A stretch of 64,000 nucleotides of DNA from an uncultured SAR86 cluster bacterium. Its GTDB lineage: Bacteria > Pseudomonadota > Gammaproteobacteria > Magnimaribacterales > D2472. The translations under genes and the position numbers were made by a program. Positions 16,281 to 25,779 of the stretch are shown piece by piece; the stretch's first letter is position 1; the number at the start of each line of letters is the position of its first letter. Location of the stretch: assembly GCA_902608115.1 (NCBI GenBank), contig CACLMT010000007.1:1-64000 (forward strand), read 5' to 3'. The notes below the pieces were generated by a model. The model saw nothing but the letters and a program-made list of their open reading frames with translations. It was not told where the DNA came from and did not search any database.

Positions 16281-17421
16281 GTTCACTGAAGCTCAAGAAA
16301 AATTTAGAAATGAAGTTCGTTTGTGGCTTCAAGACAACCTTCCCAAAAAACCTCTTCAGTCCTTGGATACACAGGAAGGATTTGAGCTGCATAGAGAATG
16401 GGAGAGAACTTTAGATTCAGGTAATTGGTCAATGGTGACATGGCCAAAGGAATACGGAGGAAGAGGGTTAAATCTTATTGAATGGTTAATATTTGAAGAA
16501 GAGTATTATCGCGCAGATGCGCCCACTCGGGTTAATCAAAATGGTGTTTTTTTACTTGGTCCAACTTTAATGGAGTTTGGCACTGATCAACAAAAAAATA
16601 AGTTTTTAAAGGCTATGGCATCAGGTGATCATATTTGGGCCCAAGGCTGGTCTGAGCCTGGCGCTGGAAGTGATATGGCAGCAATTAGATCTACAGCAGT
16701 TCATGAAGACGGGTTCTTTACAATTAATGGCCAAAAAACATGGTCATCTAGAGCTTCTTATGCTGATTGGATGTTTGGATTATTCAGAAGTGATTTATCT
16801 TCAGAGAGGCATAAAGGCTTATCTTTCATATTAACTCCTTTAGATCTTCCTGGTATTACAGTCCGACCAATTCCTCAGCTTGATGGTGAACCTGGTTTTG
16901 CAGAAATTTACTTTGATGATGTAAAGGTGCCTGTGGAGAATTTAATTGGTAAAGAAGGAGATGGTTGGAAAATTGCTATGGCAACAGCTGGGTTTGAAAG
17001 AGGTCTAATGTTAAGAAGCCCGGCTAGATTCCAACAAACTGCAGCTAAGCTTTTAGCTTTATATTTAGAAAATAAATCAGAATGTTCACCTGCTATGCAG
17101 TCAAAGATAGTTGATGCATGGTCTAAATCAGAGTCTTATGCTTTAAGTATTTACCAAACAGCATCTCATTTAATGGCAGGTGGATCAATTGGATCAGAAT
17201 CAAGCTTAGGAAAAATCTTTTGGTCTGAACTTGATTATATGATGCATGAAACAGCTTTAAAGATTCTTGGAGCCAGCGCTGAACTAGTCGATGAGGAAAA
17301 ACATAATGGCGCTAAATGGATTAAAGGTTTTATGTTTTCTTATGCTGGCCCCATTTATGCAGGTACCAATGAAATTCAAAAGAATATTATTGCTGAGAGG
17401 TTATTAGGATTACCAAGGTAA
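16270..17421 (+). CDS. ipdE1: Acyl-CoA dehydrogenase, large subunit of an IpdE1/E2-type pair
   Basis: I chose the ATG at 16270 (MQIKFTEAQEKFRNEVRLWL), overlapping the echA20 stop by 11 bases; an upstream ATG at 16234 only adds antisense-like residues. At 383 residues it has the ACAD blocks WPKEYGGRGLNLIEWLIFEEEY, QGWSEPGAGSDMA, NGQKTWSSRA and the C-terminal IYAGTNEIQKNIIAERLLGLPR. The residue before GTNEI, which is the catalytic Glu in classical medium-chain enzymes, is Ala, as expected where the base is supplied by the partner subunit. RADAPTRVNQNGVFLLGPTL resembles mycobacterial IpdE1 (FadE30). It likely forms a heterotetramer with the next gene product. Confidence 0.85.
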   Translation: MQIKFTEAQEKFRNEVRLWLQDNLPKKPLQSLDTQEGFELHREWERTLDSGNWSMVTWPKEYGGRGLNLIEWLIFEEEYYRADAPTRVNQNGVFLLGPTLMEFGTDQQKNKFLKAMASGDHIWAQGWSEPGAGSDMAAIRSTAVHEDGFFTINGQKTWSSRASYADWMFGLFRSDLSSERHKGLSFILTPLDLPGITVRPIPQLDGEPGFAEIYFDDVKVPVENLIGKEGDGWKIAMATAGFERGLMLRSPARFQQTAAKLLALYLENKSECSPAMQSKIVDAWSKSESYALSIYQTASHLMAGGSIGSESSLGKIFWSELDYMMHETALKILGASAELVDEEKHNGAKWIKGFMFSYAGPIYAGTNEIQKNIIAERLLGLPR

Positions 17422-17424
17422 ATT

Positions 17425-18462
17425 ATGAACTTTGTATTTACTGATGAACAACTTCAATTTAAAGAGACTATAAAAAGCTTTCTAGCTCAAGAATGTACCC
17501 CAGAGTCTATAAGGTTAGGATGGAAAGAAAATAGCCCATTTAACCAAAAAAGATGGGATGATTTAATATCTTTGGGTGTTATTGGTTCAAACCTTTCAGA
17601 GGAAGATGGTGGTTTAGGAGTTGATCAGGTAGCTTTAACATTAATGATTGAAGAAATGGGATATTCAGGTCTGCCTGAACCGGTTGCTGAGCAGAATTTT
17701 TTAATAAATGACTTATTAGATATTTTTCCTAAGGATATCAAAGGAGCTCTTATTGATAAATTTGATTGTGGGTCAAAATATATTGCTGTAGCTCATTCAC
17801 AAAACCCTCATCCATTGTTTGTGAATCAATCAAACGGTTTGATCCTTTTGGATGATAATTCCTGCCATTTTATAAATAAAGATGACTTGAAATTTAAAGA
17901 GCTTAAATCAAACGATCCCTCTAGATCTTTGTCTAAAATTCTTTCAATTAAAAATTCAATTGCTTCTTCTGATAATTTTGAAGTTTTGAATCAAGCTATG
18001 GCTTCAAGGGGCTCATTACTTAGTTCAGCATTATTGCTTGGCTTGGCTCAGAAAATGCTAGATTTAAGCTCTTCATATGTTTTAGATAGAAACCAATTTG
18101 GTAAGCCCATAGGATCATTTCAAGCTGTTAAACATATGCTTGCAGATATCGCAGTTGCTATAGAGTTTGCTAGACCAGCGGTTTATAGATCCGCATACTC
18201 TCTTAATGAAAACAACCCAAAGTCTTTTCTTCATTGTGCTCATGCAAAATATATGAGTATTAAAGCAGCTGAATTGGCATGCAGAAATAGCATTCAATCT
18301 CATGGAGCTATGGGCTACACATGGGAAATGGATCTTCATATTTTTATGAGAAAAGCCTGGTCTTTAATAGCTTGTTGGGGTAATGATGATAGCCAACAAG
18401 ATATAATTTTCAATACACTTAAATCATCCAAGGATGAAATTGGAGTTTTGTACACTTTTTAG
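17425..18462 (+). CDS. ipdE2: Acyl-CoA dehydrogenase, small subunit of an IpdE1/E2-type pair
   Basis: This 345-residue ACAD starts three bases after the large subunit. Blocks seen: MNFVFTDEQLQFKETIKSFL, LSEEDGGLGVDQVALTLMIEE, DRNQFGKPIGSFQAVKHMLAD (FAD/nucleotide region) and SHGAMGYTWEMDLHIFMRKAW. The shorter length and weak middle (beta) domain are typical of the second member of steroid-type alpha2beta2 dehydrogenases such as IpdE2 (FadE33). The pair would introduce a double bond into a HIP-derived CoA thioester. The subfamily is inferred from operon context; other FadE numbers are possible. Confidence 0.82.
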   Translation: MNFVFTDEQLQFKETIKSFLAQECTPESIRLGWKENSPFNQKRWDDLISLGVIGSNLSEEDGGLGVDQVALTLMIEEMGYSGLPEPVAEQNFLINDLLDIFPKDIKGALIDKFDCGSKYIAVAHSQNPHPLFVNQSNGLILLDDNSCHFINKDDLKFKELKSNDPSRSLSKILSIKNSIASSDNFEVLNQAMASRGSLLSSALLLGLAQKMLDLSSSYVLDRNQFGKPIGSFQAVKHMLADIAVAIEFARPAVYRSAYSLNENNPKSFLHCAHAKYMSIKAAELACRNSIQSHGAMGYTWEMDLHIFMRKAWSLIACWGNDDSQQDIIFNTLKSSKDEIGVLYTF

Positions 18463-18474
18463 AGGGAAATAATA

Positions 18475-19629
18475 ATGCAAGATGCATATATAGTTAGCGC
18501 TTTGCGAACACCAATTGGAAAAAAGAAAGGTTCTTTATCAGAGGTGCATCCAGCAGATTTAGGTGCTTCAGTTTTATCTGAAACCTTTGAAAAGATTGAT
18601 ATAGATCCGGCTTTAGTTGAGGATGTTATTTTTGGATGCGTTGATACGGTTGGACCTCAAGCAGGCGATATAGCTAGAACATGTTGGCTTGCTGCGGGTT
18701 TACCTGAACATGTTCCGGGTACAACAGTTGATCGTCAATGCGGCTCATCTCAGCAGGCCGTCCATTTCGCAACTCAAGCAGTTATGTCTGGAACATCTGA
18801 TGTTGTTGTTGCTGGAGGTGTTCAGAATATGAATATGGTTCCTATTTCTTATGCGATGCTGGCAGGGCAATCCTTGGGTTTTAAAGATCCATTTTCTGGA
18901 TCTGATGGATGGGTTAATCGGTATGGAACACAAGAAGTAAGTCAATTTAATTCTGCTCAGATGATTGCTGAAAAATGGGATATTTCTAGAGAAGAGATGG
19001 AGATATTTGCATTTGATAGTCATCAAAAAGCAATACAAGCAATAGAGTTAGGAAGATTTAAGGATGAAATTATATCGGTTGGTGATTTTCATGTTGATGA
19101 GACCCCTAGAGCAGAAACTTCTTTAGAAAAAATGGCTTTATTAAACCCATTAATCGAGGGGCATCGAATTACAGCAGCTATTTCATCTCAAAATGCTGAT
19201 GCTTCTTCGGCTATTTTAATAGTTTCAGAAAAAATTCTTAAAGAGTTTAATTTAACCCCTTTGGTTAGAGTTGCGCATATCAGCGTAAGAGCTGATGATC
19301 CTATCTGGATGTTAACAGCTCCAATCCCTGCTACTGAGTTTGCTGTTAAAAAATCAGGTATCAAACTTGAAGATATTGGTTTGGTAGAAATTAATGAAGC
19401 TTTTGCTTCAGTCCCTATGGCTTGGCAAAAAGAAACTGGATATCCACTTGAACAAATTAATATCAATGGAGGTGCAATATCGCTTGGGCATCCTTTGGGT
19501 GCAACTGGTGCAAGGTTAATGACAACCCTTATTCATTCAATGAAAAGAGATAACATTAAATATGGACTTCAGACAATGTGTGAAGGTGGGGGACAAGCTA
19601 ACGTTACTATTTTGGAGAATTGTTTATGA
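18475..19629 (+). CDS. fadA6: Acetyl-CoA acyltransferase (thiolase), FadA6-like
   Basis: The 384-residue thiolase has nucleophile Cys89 in TTVDRQCGSSQQAVH, the NEAFA motif (VEINEAFASVPMAW), the histidine loop GGAISLGHPLGATGAR and the second catalytic cysteine in MCEGGGQAN. The length and the DRQCGSSQQA form fit the steroid thiolases (FadA5/FadA6). Placed with the Ipd genes, it most likely thiolyses the linear dioxo-dioyl-CoA made by IpdAB. SD AGGGAAAT lies just ahead of the ATG. The last four bases overlap ipdF (ATGA), implying coupled translation. Confidence 0.88.
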   Translation: MQDAYIVSALRTPIGKKKGSLSEVHPADLGASVLSETFEKIDIDPALVEDVIFGCVDTVGPQAGDIARTCWLAAGLPEHVPGTTVDRQCGSSQQAVHFATQAVMSGTSDVVVAGGVQNMNMVPISYAMLAGQSLGFKDPFSGSDGWVNRYGTQEVSQFNSAQMIAEKWDISREEMEIFAFDSHQKAIQAIELGRFKDEIISVGDFHVDETPRAETSLEKMALLNPLIEGHRITAAISSQNADASSAILIVSEKILKEFNLTPLVRVAHISVRADDPIWMLTAPIPATEFAVKKSGIKLEDIGLVEINEAFASVPMAWQKETGYPLEQININGGAISLGHPLGATGARLMTTLIHSMKRDNIKYGLQTMCEGGGQANVTILENCL

Positions 19630-20408
19630 CAAAATTAATGAACCCTAAATACCCAGAAGGGAGAAATTTATTTAAAGATCAGAATATTTTATTAACTGCT
19701 GCTGCAGGTGCTGGAATAGGTTTTGCAACTGCGAAACGTTTTTTAGAAGAGGGATCTAATATTTTTATTTCTGATATGAATGAAGGAAGGCTTAATCAAG
19801 CTATGGATAAACTTAAGAAATTAGGTTTGGGAGAAGTAGATGGTTGTATATGTAATGTAACTAATGATTCTGATATAGATGATATGTTTACAGCTGCTAT
19901 TAATAAGTTTGGCTCTATCCATTCAGTAATAAACAATGCAGGGCTAGGTGGCGAATCAAAATTAGAAGATATGACCAATGATGATTGGAATTTGGTTATG
20001 GATGTAACCTTGAATGGTGCTATGAAAATTATGCGTGCTGCTATACCTGTACTTAGAAGTACTCAAGGAACAATAGTGAACAATGCTTCAGTATTAGGTT
20101 GGAGGGCTCAATCTGGTCAATCTCATTATGCTGCAGCAAAAGCTGGAGTTATGGCCTTAACTCGATGCGTTGCGTTAGAAACAGTTGAAGATGGGATTAG
20201 AATTAATGCTGTTGCACCAAGCCTGGCTATAAATCCACATTTAGTCAAAACAAGCTCTGATGAGCTAATTGATTCGCTTTCTTCAAAAGAAGCTTTTGGA
20301 AGGGGTGCAGAGCCATGGGAAGTTGCAAATGTTATCTTGTTTTTAGCTTCGGATCTTTCTTCTTATATGACCGGTGAAGTTATTTCAGTTTCATCTCAAC
20401 AAGCATAA
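19626..20408 (+). CDS. ipdF: Short-chain dehydrogenase IpdF (5-hydroxy-HIP-CoA dehydrogenase type)
   Basis: The start is the ATG at 19626 overlapping the thiolase stop; the ATG at 19620 lies inside fadA6 and adds only two residues. The 260-residue SDR has the cofactor loop LTAAAGAGIGFATAKRF, NNAGLGG, active-site NNASVLGWRAQSGQSHYAAAK (Ser, Tyr, Lys) and the C-terminal SSYMTGEVISVSSQQA. The unusual TAAAG.GIG loop and the NNASVLGWRAQ.SQSHYAAAKAGVMALTRC-like region match mycobacterial IpdF almost residue for residue. It acts on hydroxy/oxo HIP-CoA interconversion during ring-D side-chain removal. Confidence 0.9.
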   Translation: MTKLMNPKYPEGRNLFKDQNILLTAAAGAGIGFATAKRFLEEGSNIFISDMNEGRLNQAMDKLKKLGLGEVDGCICNVTNDSDIDDMFTAAINKFGSIHSVINNAGLGGESKLEDMTNDDWNLVMDVTLNGAMKIMRAAIPVLRSTQGTIVNNASVLGWRAQSGQSHYAAAKAGVMALTRCVALETVEDGIRINAVAPSLAINPHLVKTSSDELIDSLSSKEAFGRGAEPWEVANVILFLASDLSSYMTGEVISVSSQQA

Positions 20409-21101
20409 GTGGAAAAAATTGTTTATCAGGTTTGGAAACAAGATTCTGATTCTTTAGAAGAATTTAAAAATTTTCTTCTTATTGATTTACCTAATACTTT
20501 AAAATCATCTGTAACTGAGTTGCAAATTAATATTGCTGATGATGATGTGTCTGATGCATCTGGATTAATTCAATCTAATTACTCCCCCTCACCAAACGCA
20601 ATAATTTTTTTAAAAATTCCAAGTTTTTATTTCTTTGAGAATGATTTTTTAGATTTTTTTCAAAAAGTTAAGAAAATTGAGGGCTTCATTGTGAGCGAGT
20701 CTATTGTTTTAGAAGATGAGAAGAAGAATAAATTAGGAGAGAGAACGGAGGGGTTTTCGCAAATTGTATTTTTAGAGAAACCTGAAAATATGAATAAACA
20801 TGAATGGTTTGAGCATTGGACCCATTATCATACAAAAATAGCAATCGAGACACAGTCAAACTTTATATATGTTCAAAACACAATTGTGAGACCTTTACAA
20901 AATACTTCAGAAAATTTTATCGCCATTATTGAAGAATGTTTTCCACATGATGCTATGTCTGATCCAGCAGTTTTTTATAACGCAGCTAACAATCCAGATT
21001 TATTATTAAAGAATACTCAAATAATGATGGATAGCTGTACTAAGTTTATTGATTTTACTAAAATTGAAGTAATCCCTACGAGTCGCTATAGAATAATTTA
21101 A
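20409..21101 (+). CDS. EthD-domain protein of unknown function in steroid operon
   Basis: The GTG start at 20409 directly follows the ipdF stop. This 230-residue protein appears to hold two ferredoxin-like halves; the second has the EthD-type core NKHEWFEHWTHYHTKIAIE followed by FIYVQNTIVRPL. EthD-like proteins are small dimeric alpha/beta barrels; some assist P450 systems or act on polyketide and steroid-like rings, but most lack a defined reaction. The operon position, just before an SDR and a P450, suggests a role in early steroid oxidation; this is inference. Confidence 0.65.
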   Translation: MEKIVYQVWKQDSDSLEEFKNFLLIDLPNTLKSSVTELQINIADDDVSDASGLIQSNYSPSPNAIIFLKIPSFYFFENDFLDFFQKVKKIEGFIVSESIVLEDEKKNKLGERTEGFSQIVFLEKPENMNKHEWFEHWTHYHTKIAIETQSNFIYVQNTIVRPLQNTSENFIAIIEECFPHDAMSDPAVFYNAANNPDLLLKNTQIMMDSCTKFIDFTKIEVIPTSRYRII

Positions 21102-21118
21102 TATACAAGGAGTAAATT

Positions 21119-21892
21119 TTGACAGATATAAAAGTTGCATTAGTTACAGGGGCCGCAAGTGGCATGGGTAAAATTTCTACAAAAAGACTAGCAGCTGATG
21201 GAATCCATGTTGCTGCGGTTGATGTTAATGAAGAGGGTTTAAGTGAACTTAAGCAAGAATCTAATAATATTTCAGTATTTCCATGTGATTTATCTGATAC
21301 AAAAGCCGTTCAAGAAATGGTTCGACAGGTTCAAGCCGAAGTTGGATTTATTGATCGAGTAACAAATGCTGGAGCTATTATGCCTTTTGGAAAAGTAGCA
21401 GATCTTTCAGCGGATTCAATAAATCAATTAATGAGAATTAATTATGAGGGAACAGTAAATATTACTACTAGTGTATTGCCGTCGATGCTCGAAAGAAACT
21501 CCGGTCAAATTATTCTATTTGGATCAATTGCTGGGACATGCCCAGAAGTAAATATGTCTGCTTATTGCGCCTCTAAAGCTGCAGTAAATATGTATGGAGA
21601 AATATTAGCTAAAGAATTAGAGGAAACGAACATTCGAGTATTACTTGTTTGTCCTGCGATTACTGATACTCCATTAATGAGATTTGTTGATGAGACAGAT
21701 GCTCCTAAATCCATTAAGAAATCCGTGCAAAAAGGCGTTTTAAATGACCCCGAAGATGTAGTGACAGCAATAGAGAATGACTTATTAACGGATAAAGTAA
21801 TTTGTTACCCAACACCAGATGCTTTGTATGCAATTCGTATAAGAAGATTTTTTCCTAATTATTGGTGGAAATTAATTGCAAAGAACTCATAA
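21119..21892 (+). CDS. Short-chain dehydrogenase/reductase, possible hydroxysteroid dehydrogenase
   Basis: A TTG start at 21119 is fixed by a strong SD (AAGGAG, 21107-21112). The 257-residue SDR shows VTGAASGMGKISTKRL (cofactor), VTNAGA, SIAGTCPEVNMSAYCASKAA (Tyr-x3-Lys) and a long basic, aromatic C-terminus (IRIRRFFPNYWWKLI) that may touch membrane. DVNEEG after the second strand suggests an NAD(H) preference because an acidic residue is present. It could oxidise a 3-, 17- or other ring hydroxyl before nucleus breakdown; the specific substrate is not readable. Next to the P450. Confidence 0.82.
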   Translation: MTDIKVALVTGAASGMGKISTKRLAADGIHVAAVDVNEEGLSELKQESNNISVFPCDLSDTKAVQEMVRQVQAEVGFIDRVTNAGAIMPFGKVADLSADSINQLMRINYEGTVNITTSVLPSMLERNSGQIILFGSIAGTCPEVNMSAYCASKAAVNMYGEILAKELEETNIRVLLVCPAITDTPLMRFVDETDAPKSIKKSVQKGVLNDPEDVVTAIENDLLTDKVICYPTPDALYAIRIRRFFPNYWWKLIAKNS

Positions 21893-21900
21893 TATGATCT

Positions 21901-23250
21901 ATGACATCAGAATATTTATTAGCTCCTGATAATAGAGATCTTTCAAGGTTTCCTGGGGAATATGGTTGGCCATTTCTTGGTAAGACTCTTGAATTAGTTA
22001 AAGATACTTTGGGAACGTGTAACAAGCATTATGAGAGATATGGTCCTGTATCTCGTTTGGATATGGTTCGAAACCAGAGAGTGTTAATGTGTCTGGGCCC
22101 AGAATTTAATGAAGCTGCATTATTTGACCCTAAGGGTAATTTTAGTTCTGTTGGGGGTTATGCTAATTCTTTAGGTATTTTGTACCCTGATGGCATGCTT
22201 CTTAGAGATGGTAAAAAACATAAGAAAACAAGACGAGCTTCTCAGCCGGCTTTCAAAACAGATGCATTGAAAACTTATGTTGAAATGTTAATCCCAATTC
22301 AAGAAAGAAGGATTCAAGCATTACCCATTAATGAAGAATTTATTTTTTATGATAATATTCGAGAAACTCTTATGGATGTAGCTGCAAGAGTTTTTCTAGG
22401 TTTGGATGAGACAAGTCCAGAGGCTCAAAGGCTTAATGATGTCTTTGAAAGAATAAATAATGGCTTGATTACACCTTTACCTTATAACATTCCATTTAGT
22501 ACTTTTAATAGAGCTCTAAACGCCAGGGAAGAGCTTAGTAAATTTTTTAAATCGAATATATCGCTTAGAAGAGGGACAAATGCAGATGATATGTTTACTC
22601 GTTATTGCAACGCGGTAGATGAGGATGGTGAATATCTCGATGAAGAGGATATTGATGGGCATATGGCGTTTTTATTATTTGCTGCTTTTGATACAACAAC
22701 CAGCGCTTTAACTAACATTCTTTACTATTTAGGTAAAAATCCAGAATGGCAGGAGAAAGTTCGAAACGAAATTTTTAGTATTAAAAATGAAATGCCAACT
22801 TTTGATGATATGTCTGCAATGACTCTTACTGAATATGTTTTTCAAGAAACATTAAGATTTTATCCTTCGGTGATGATATTGAATAGACGCACAACAAGAG
22901 ATGTTCATATTAATGGTTATGATATACCAGCTCATACAATGATTATGTTAAGCCCACCTTTTACTCATAGAATGGAGGAATGGTGGACAAATCCATTAGA
23001 GTTTGACCCAATGAGGTTTTCTCCCGAAAGAGCTGAGGATAAAAGACATGGATTTAACTATATACCTTTTGGAGGTGGTGCACACAAATGCATAGGAATG
23101 CATTTTGCCATGATGAATGCAAAATTATACTTATTTAGACTTTTGAAAAACTATAAGGTTAATCTTAGACCCAATTATGATTCAGCATTTATGCATGTTC
23201 ATCTTCCTAGGCCAATTGATGGTTTGCCTATAACACTTTCAAAAATCTAA
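21901..23250 (+). CDS. Cytochrome P450
   Basis: The 449-residue P450 has I-helix AAFDTTTS (261-268), ExxR as ETLR (316-319), and heme loop FGGGAHKCIGMHFA with the proximal Cys397. No signal anchor is seen, so it is soluble. The heme loop and the helix-C WR/KK region (GKKHKKTRRASQPAF) resemble the CYP51/CYP120-like branch rather than CYP125/CYP142, which carry a different loop. No ferredoxin or reductase gene is next to it. In this operon it may hydroxylate the steroid nucleus or a modified side chain. Assignment to a CYP family needs a tree. Confidence 0.88.
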   Translation: MTSEYLLAPDNRDLSRFPGEYGWPFLGKTLELVKDTLGTCNKHYERYGPVSRLDMVRNQRVLMCLGPEFNEAALFDPKGNFSSVGGYANSLGILYPDGMLLRDGKKHKKTRRASQPAFKTDALKTYVEMLIPIQERRIQALPINEEFIFYDNIRETLMDVAARVFLGLDETSPEAQRLNDVFERINNGLITPLPYNIPFSTFNRALNAREELSKFFKSNISLRRGTNADDMFTRYCNAVDEDGEYLDEEDIDGHMAFLLFAAFDTTTSALTNILYYLGKNPEWQEKVRNEIFSIKNEMPTFDDMSAMTLTEYVFQETLRFYPSVMILNRRTTRDVHINGYDIPAHTMIMLSPPFTHRMEEWWTNPLEFDPMRFSPERAEDKRHGFNYIPFGGGAHKCIGMHFAMMNAKLYLFRLLKNYKVNLRPNYDSAFMHVHLPRPIDGLPITLSKI

Positions 23251-23254
23251 CTTT

Positions 23255-24064
23255 ATGATCCCAGAAGGTAAATATGTTGATGTCGCAGATAGTTTTCGTT
23301 TTCATTACTATGATGAAGGAGAAGGGGATGTAGTTGTTTTTCTCCATGGCAGTGGAACAGGGGCATCAGGGCATACAAATTTTAAAAATAATTTTAGCGC
23401 ATTAAGAGATGCAGGTTTTCGTGTTATATTGCCAGATCTTCCTGGCTATGGTTTTTCTAGTAAACCCGATGATGTCATTTATTCACTTGATTATTTTAAT
23501 GAAAAAATAATTCAATTTTTGGATTTATTGGGAATCAATAAATTTTCGCTTATAGGAAATAGTTTGGGTGGCGCCTTATCTATAGGCTTGGGTCTAAAAT
23601 ACTCTGATAGAGTTCAAAAATTAATTTTAATGGCCCCTGGCGGAATAGAAGAGCGTAAGGCGTATGACTCAATGCCAGGGATTAAAAAATTACTTACAGA
23701 TTTTCTTGGTGGGGACATGGATCAATCTAAGATTGAAGGCCTCCTTGAGCTTTTTCCTTTTGATGCTTCAATTGTGAATGAAGAAATGATTCAGGAAAGA
23801 ATGCAAATTTTACCTCTTATGAATACTCAAGTTATGGCAACAATGGATATTCCAAATATGGAAAATGACCTCCACCTTTTAAATCAACCTACATTGGCAT
23901 TCTGGGGCGTGAATGACCAATTTATTCCTGTGTCAGGTGCAATGAAGATAGGGAATGGGTGCCCAAATGCTCAGGTTATGCTTTTTAGTCAGTGCGGCCA
24001 TTGGGTGATGATTGAACGTGAAAAAATATTTAATGAAGCATGCATTAATTTTTTATTAAGCTAG
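23255..24064 (+). CDS. hsaD: Meta-cleavage product hydrolase HsaD
   Basis: This 269-residue alpha/beta hydrolase has oxyanion-region VFLHGSGTGASGHTNF, nucleophile elbow GNSLGG (Ser103), Asp221 (WGVNDQF) and His249 (CGHWVMIE), the catalytic triad of C-C bond hydrolases (MhpC/BphD/HsaD). The S-G-T-G-A-S-G stretch matches HsaD. HsaD cleaves 4,9-DSHA to 2-hydroxyhexa-2,4-dienoate and the HIP propionate carrying rings C and D. It is the next step after HsaC, and is followed three bases later by hsaE. Confidence 0.9.
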   Translation: MIPEGKYVDVADSFRFHYYDEGEGDVVVFLHGSGTGASGHTNFKNNFSALRDAGFRVILPDLPGYGFSSKPDDVIYSLDYFNEKIIQFLDLLGINKFSLIGNSLGGALSIGLGLKYSDRVQKLILMAPGGIEERKAYDSMPGIKKLLTDFLGGDMDQSKIEGLLELFPFDASIVNEEMIQERMQILPLMNTQVMATMDIPNMENDLHLLNQPTLAFWGVNDQFIPVSGAMKIGNGCPNAQVMLFSQCGHWVMIEREKIFNEACINFLLS

Positions 24065-24067
24065 CTT

Positions 24068-24853
24068 ATGAACATTCAAACTGTGAATGAAATAGCGTCT
24101 GAGCTTTTCTTGGCTTTAAGAAAACAAGAAAAAATTAAACCTTTGACTGATAGATATCCAGATATTGATATCAACGACGCATACCAAATCTCTAGGAAAT
24201 TTCTTTCATTAAGAGAAGATGAGGGAGAAGAAATTGTCGGTAAAAAAATTGGTGTAACAAGCAAAGTTGTTCAAGAAATGCTTGGGGTGAATCAACCAGA
24301 TTTTGGTTTTTTGACTAATGCAATGCAGATAAAAAATAAATCTAACTTTACGATAGCGGATTCTTTAATTCAGCCAAGGGCAGAAGCAGAGATTGCTTTT
24401 ATTTTAAATGAAGATTTATATGGTCCAGGTGTTACTAAAGATGATGTTATTTCATCTACTGCCAAAATTCTTCCTTGTTTTGAAATTGTGGATTCACGTA
24501 TAGATGATTGGCAAATTAAAATTCAAGACACAGTGGCGGACAATGCTTCTTGTGGAATATTTATATTAGGTGAGGGTGAATGCTCATCAGAGAAGTTTGC
24601 AATGGACGAATTGGAAGTTGAGGTTAGAAAGAATGGAGAATTCCTTTCAGAAGGCAAGGGTTCGGCAGTTCAAGGCCATCCAGCCGAAGCTGTTGCATGG
24701 TTAGCTAATACACTTGGCGAGTATGATATCCCACTTCTAAAAAATGAGATTATTTTGTCTGGTTCTTTGGTGCCTCTTGAACCAGCATTGCCAGGCGATA
24801 AATTTTTTATGGAACTTAAAGGAGTGGGCACTTGTGAGGTAGACTTTATTTAA
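24068..24853 (+). CDS. hsaE: 2-Hydroxypentadienoate/hexadienoate hydratase HsaE
   Basis: At 261 residues it fits the MhpD/HsaE hydratases of the FAH superfamily. Visible blocks: [43 protein letters not shown] (metal-binding glutamates), and [25 protein letters not shown]. It hydrates 2-hydroxyhexa-2,4-dienoate, released by HsaD, to 4-hydroxy-2-oxohexanoate, feeding HsaF and HsaG encoded next. Only small gaps separate these three genes. Confidence 0.9.
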   Translation: MNIQTVNEIASELFLALRKQEKIKPLTDRYPDIDINDAYQISRKFLSLREDEGEEIVGKKIGVTSKVVQEMLGVNQPDFGFLTNAMQIKNKSNFTIADSLIQPRAEAEIAFILNEDLYGPGVTKDDVISSTAKILPCFEIVDSRIDDWQIKIQDTVADNASCGIFILGEGECSSEKFAMDELEVEVRKNGEFLSEGKGSAVQGHPAEAVAWLANTLGEYDIPLLKNEIILSGSLVPLEPALPGDKFFMELKGVGTCEVDFI

Positions 24854-24855
24854 TT

Positions 24856-25779
24856 ATGAAAAAAATTAATTGTGCAATTATTGGCTCTGGGAATATTGGA
24901 ACGGATTTAATGTTAAAGATAATTAACACCTCAAAGAGTTTGAATTTAAATGGAATGATTGGAATTGATGTTGAATCTGAAGGGCTCGCAATGGCAAAAT
25001 CTATGAAGGTTCCAATTTCAGATTCTGGTTTAGAAGGTTTTATATCAATGTCAGAATATCAGGATACTGAAATTTTCTTTGATGCTACATCTGCTGGCGC
25101 ACATCAAGCTCATCATGATCAGGTTACAAAAGATCAAAAACAAATGATTGATTTAACTCCTGCAGCAATTGGTCCATATTGTGTTCCAGTGGTTAATTTA
25201 TCTGAGCATCTAACAGAAAAAAATGTAAATTTAGTTACTTGTGGAGGTCAGGCCACTATTCCAATGGTAGCAGCAGTTAATGAAGTTTCTAAAGTTAGAT
25301 ATGCAGAGATTGTGGCATCAGTTTCATCTAGATCGGCTGGACCAGGCACTCGTGCAAATATCGATGAATTTACTCAAACAACTGCGTTGGGTTTAGAAAA
25401 GGTAGGTGGAGCAGATAAGGCTAAAGCAATTATTATTTTAAATCCTGCTGATCCACCACTATTGATGAGGAACACTGTGTTTACTTTATGCGATCCCATC
25501 GACCAGGCTCTTATTAAAGACAGTATTGAAACAATGGTTGCTAGAGTACAAGCATATGTTCCTGGGTATCGTCTTAAACAAGAAGTTCAGTTTGAGCGAT
25601 TTGGTTCAAACAATCCTTGTAGAATTCCTGGTTATGGAGAGTTTGAGGGTTTAAAAGCTTCAATATTTCTTGAGGTTGAAGGAGCCGGCCATTACCTACC
25701 TACTTATGCAGGAAATCTTGATATTATGACTTCTGCCGCATTGGGGACAGGTGAGGAGCTTGTAAGATTAAATAAATGA
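24856..25779 (+). CDS. hsaG: Acylating acetaldehyde/propionaldehyde dehydrogenase HsaG
   Basis: The 307-residue protein has the NAD motif [17 protein letters not shown] at the N-terminus and catalytic Cys129 in [16 protein letters not shown], and ends with [18 protein letters not shown], as in the MhpF/DmpF/HsaG family. It converts propionaldehyde (from the steroid A ring) to propionyl-CoA with NAD+ and CoA, receiving the aldehyde through a channel from the partner aldolase. The stop overlaps the hsaF start by four bases (ATGA), the usual coupling for this complex. Confidence 0.92.
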   Translation: MKKINCAIIGSGNIGTDLMLKIINTSKSLNLNGMIGIDVESEGLAMAKSMKVPISDSGLEGFISMSEYQDTEIFFDATSAGAHQAHHDQVTKDQKQMIDLTPAAIGPYCVPVVNLSEHLTEKNVNLVTCGGQATIPMVAAVNEVSKVRYAEIVASVSSRSAGPGTRANIDEFTQTTALGLEKVGGADKAKAIIILNPADPPLLMRNTVFTLCDPIDQALIKDSIETMVARVQAYVPGYRLKQEVQFERFGSNNPCRIPGYGEFEGLKASIFLEVEGAGHYLPTYAGNLDIMTSAALGTGEELVRLNK

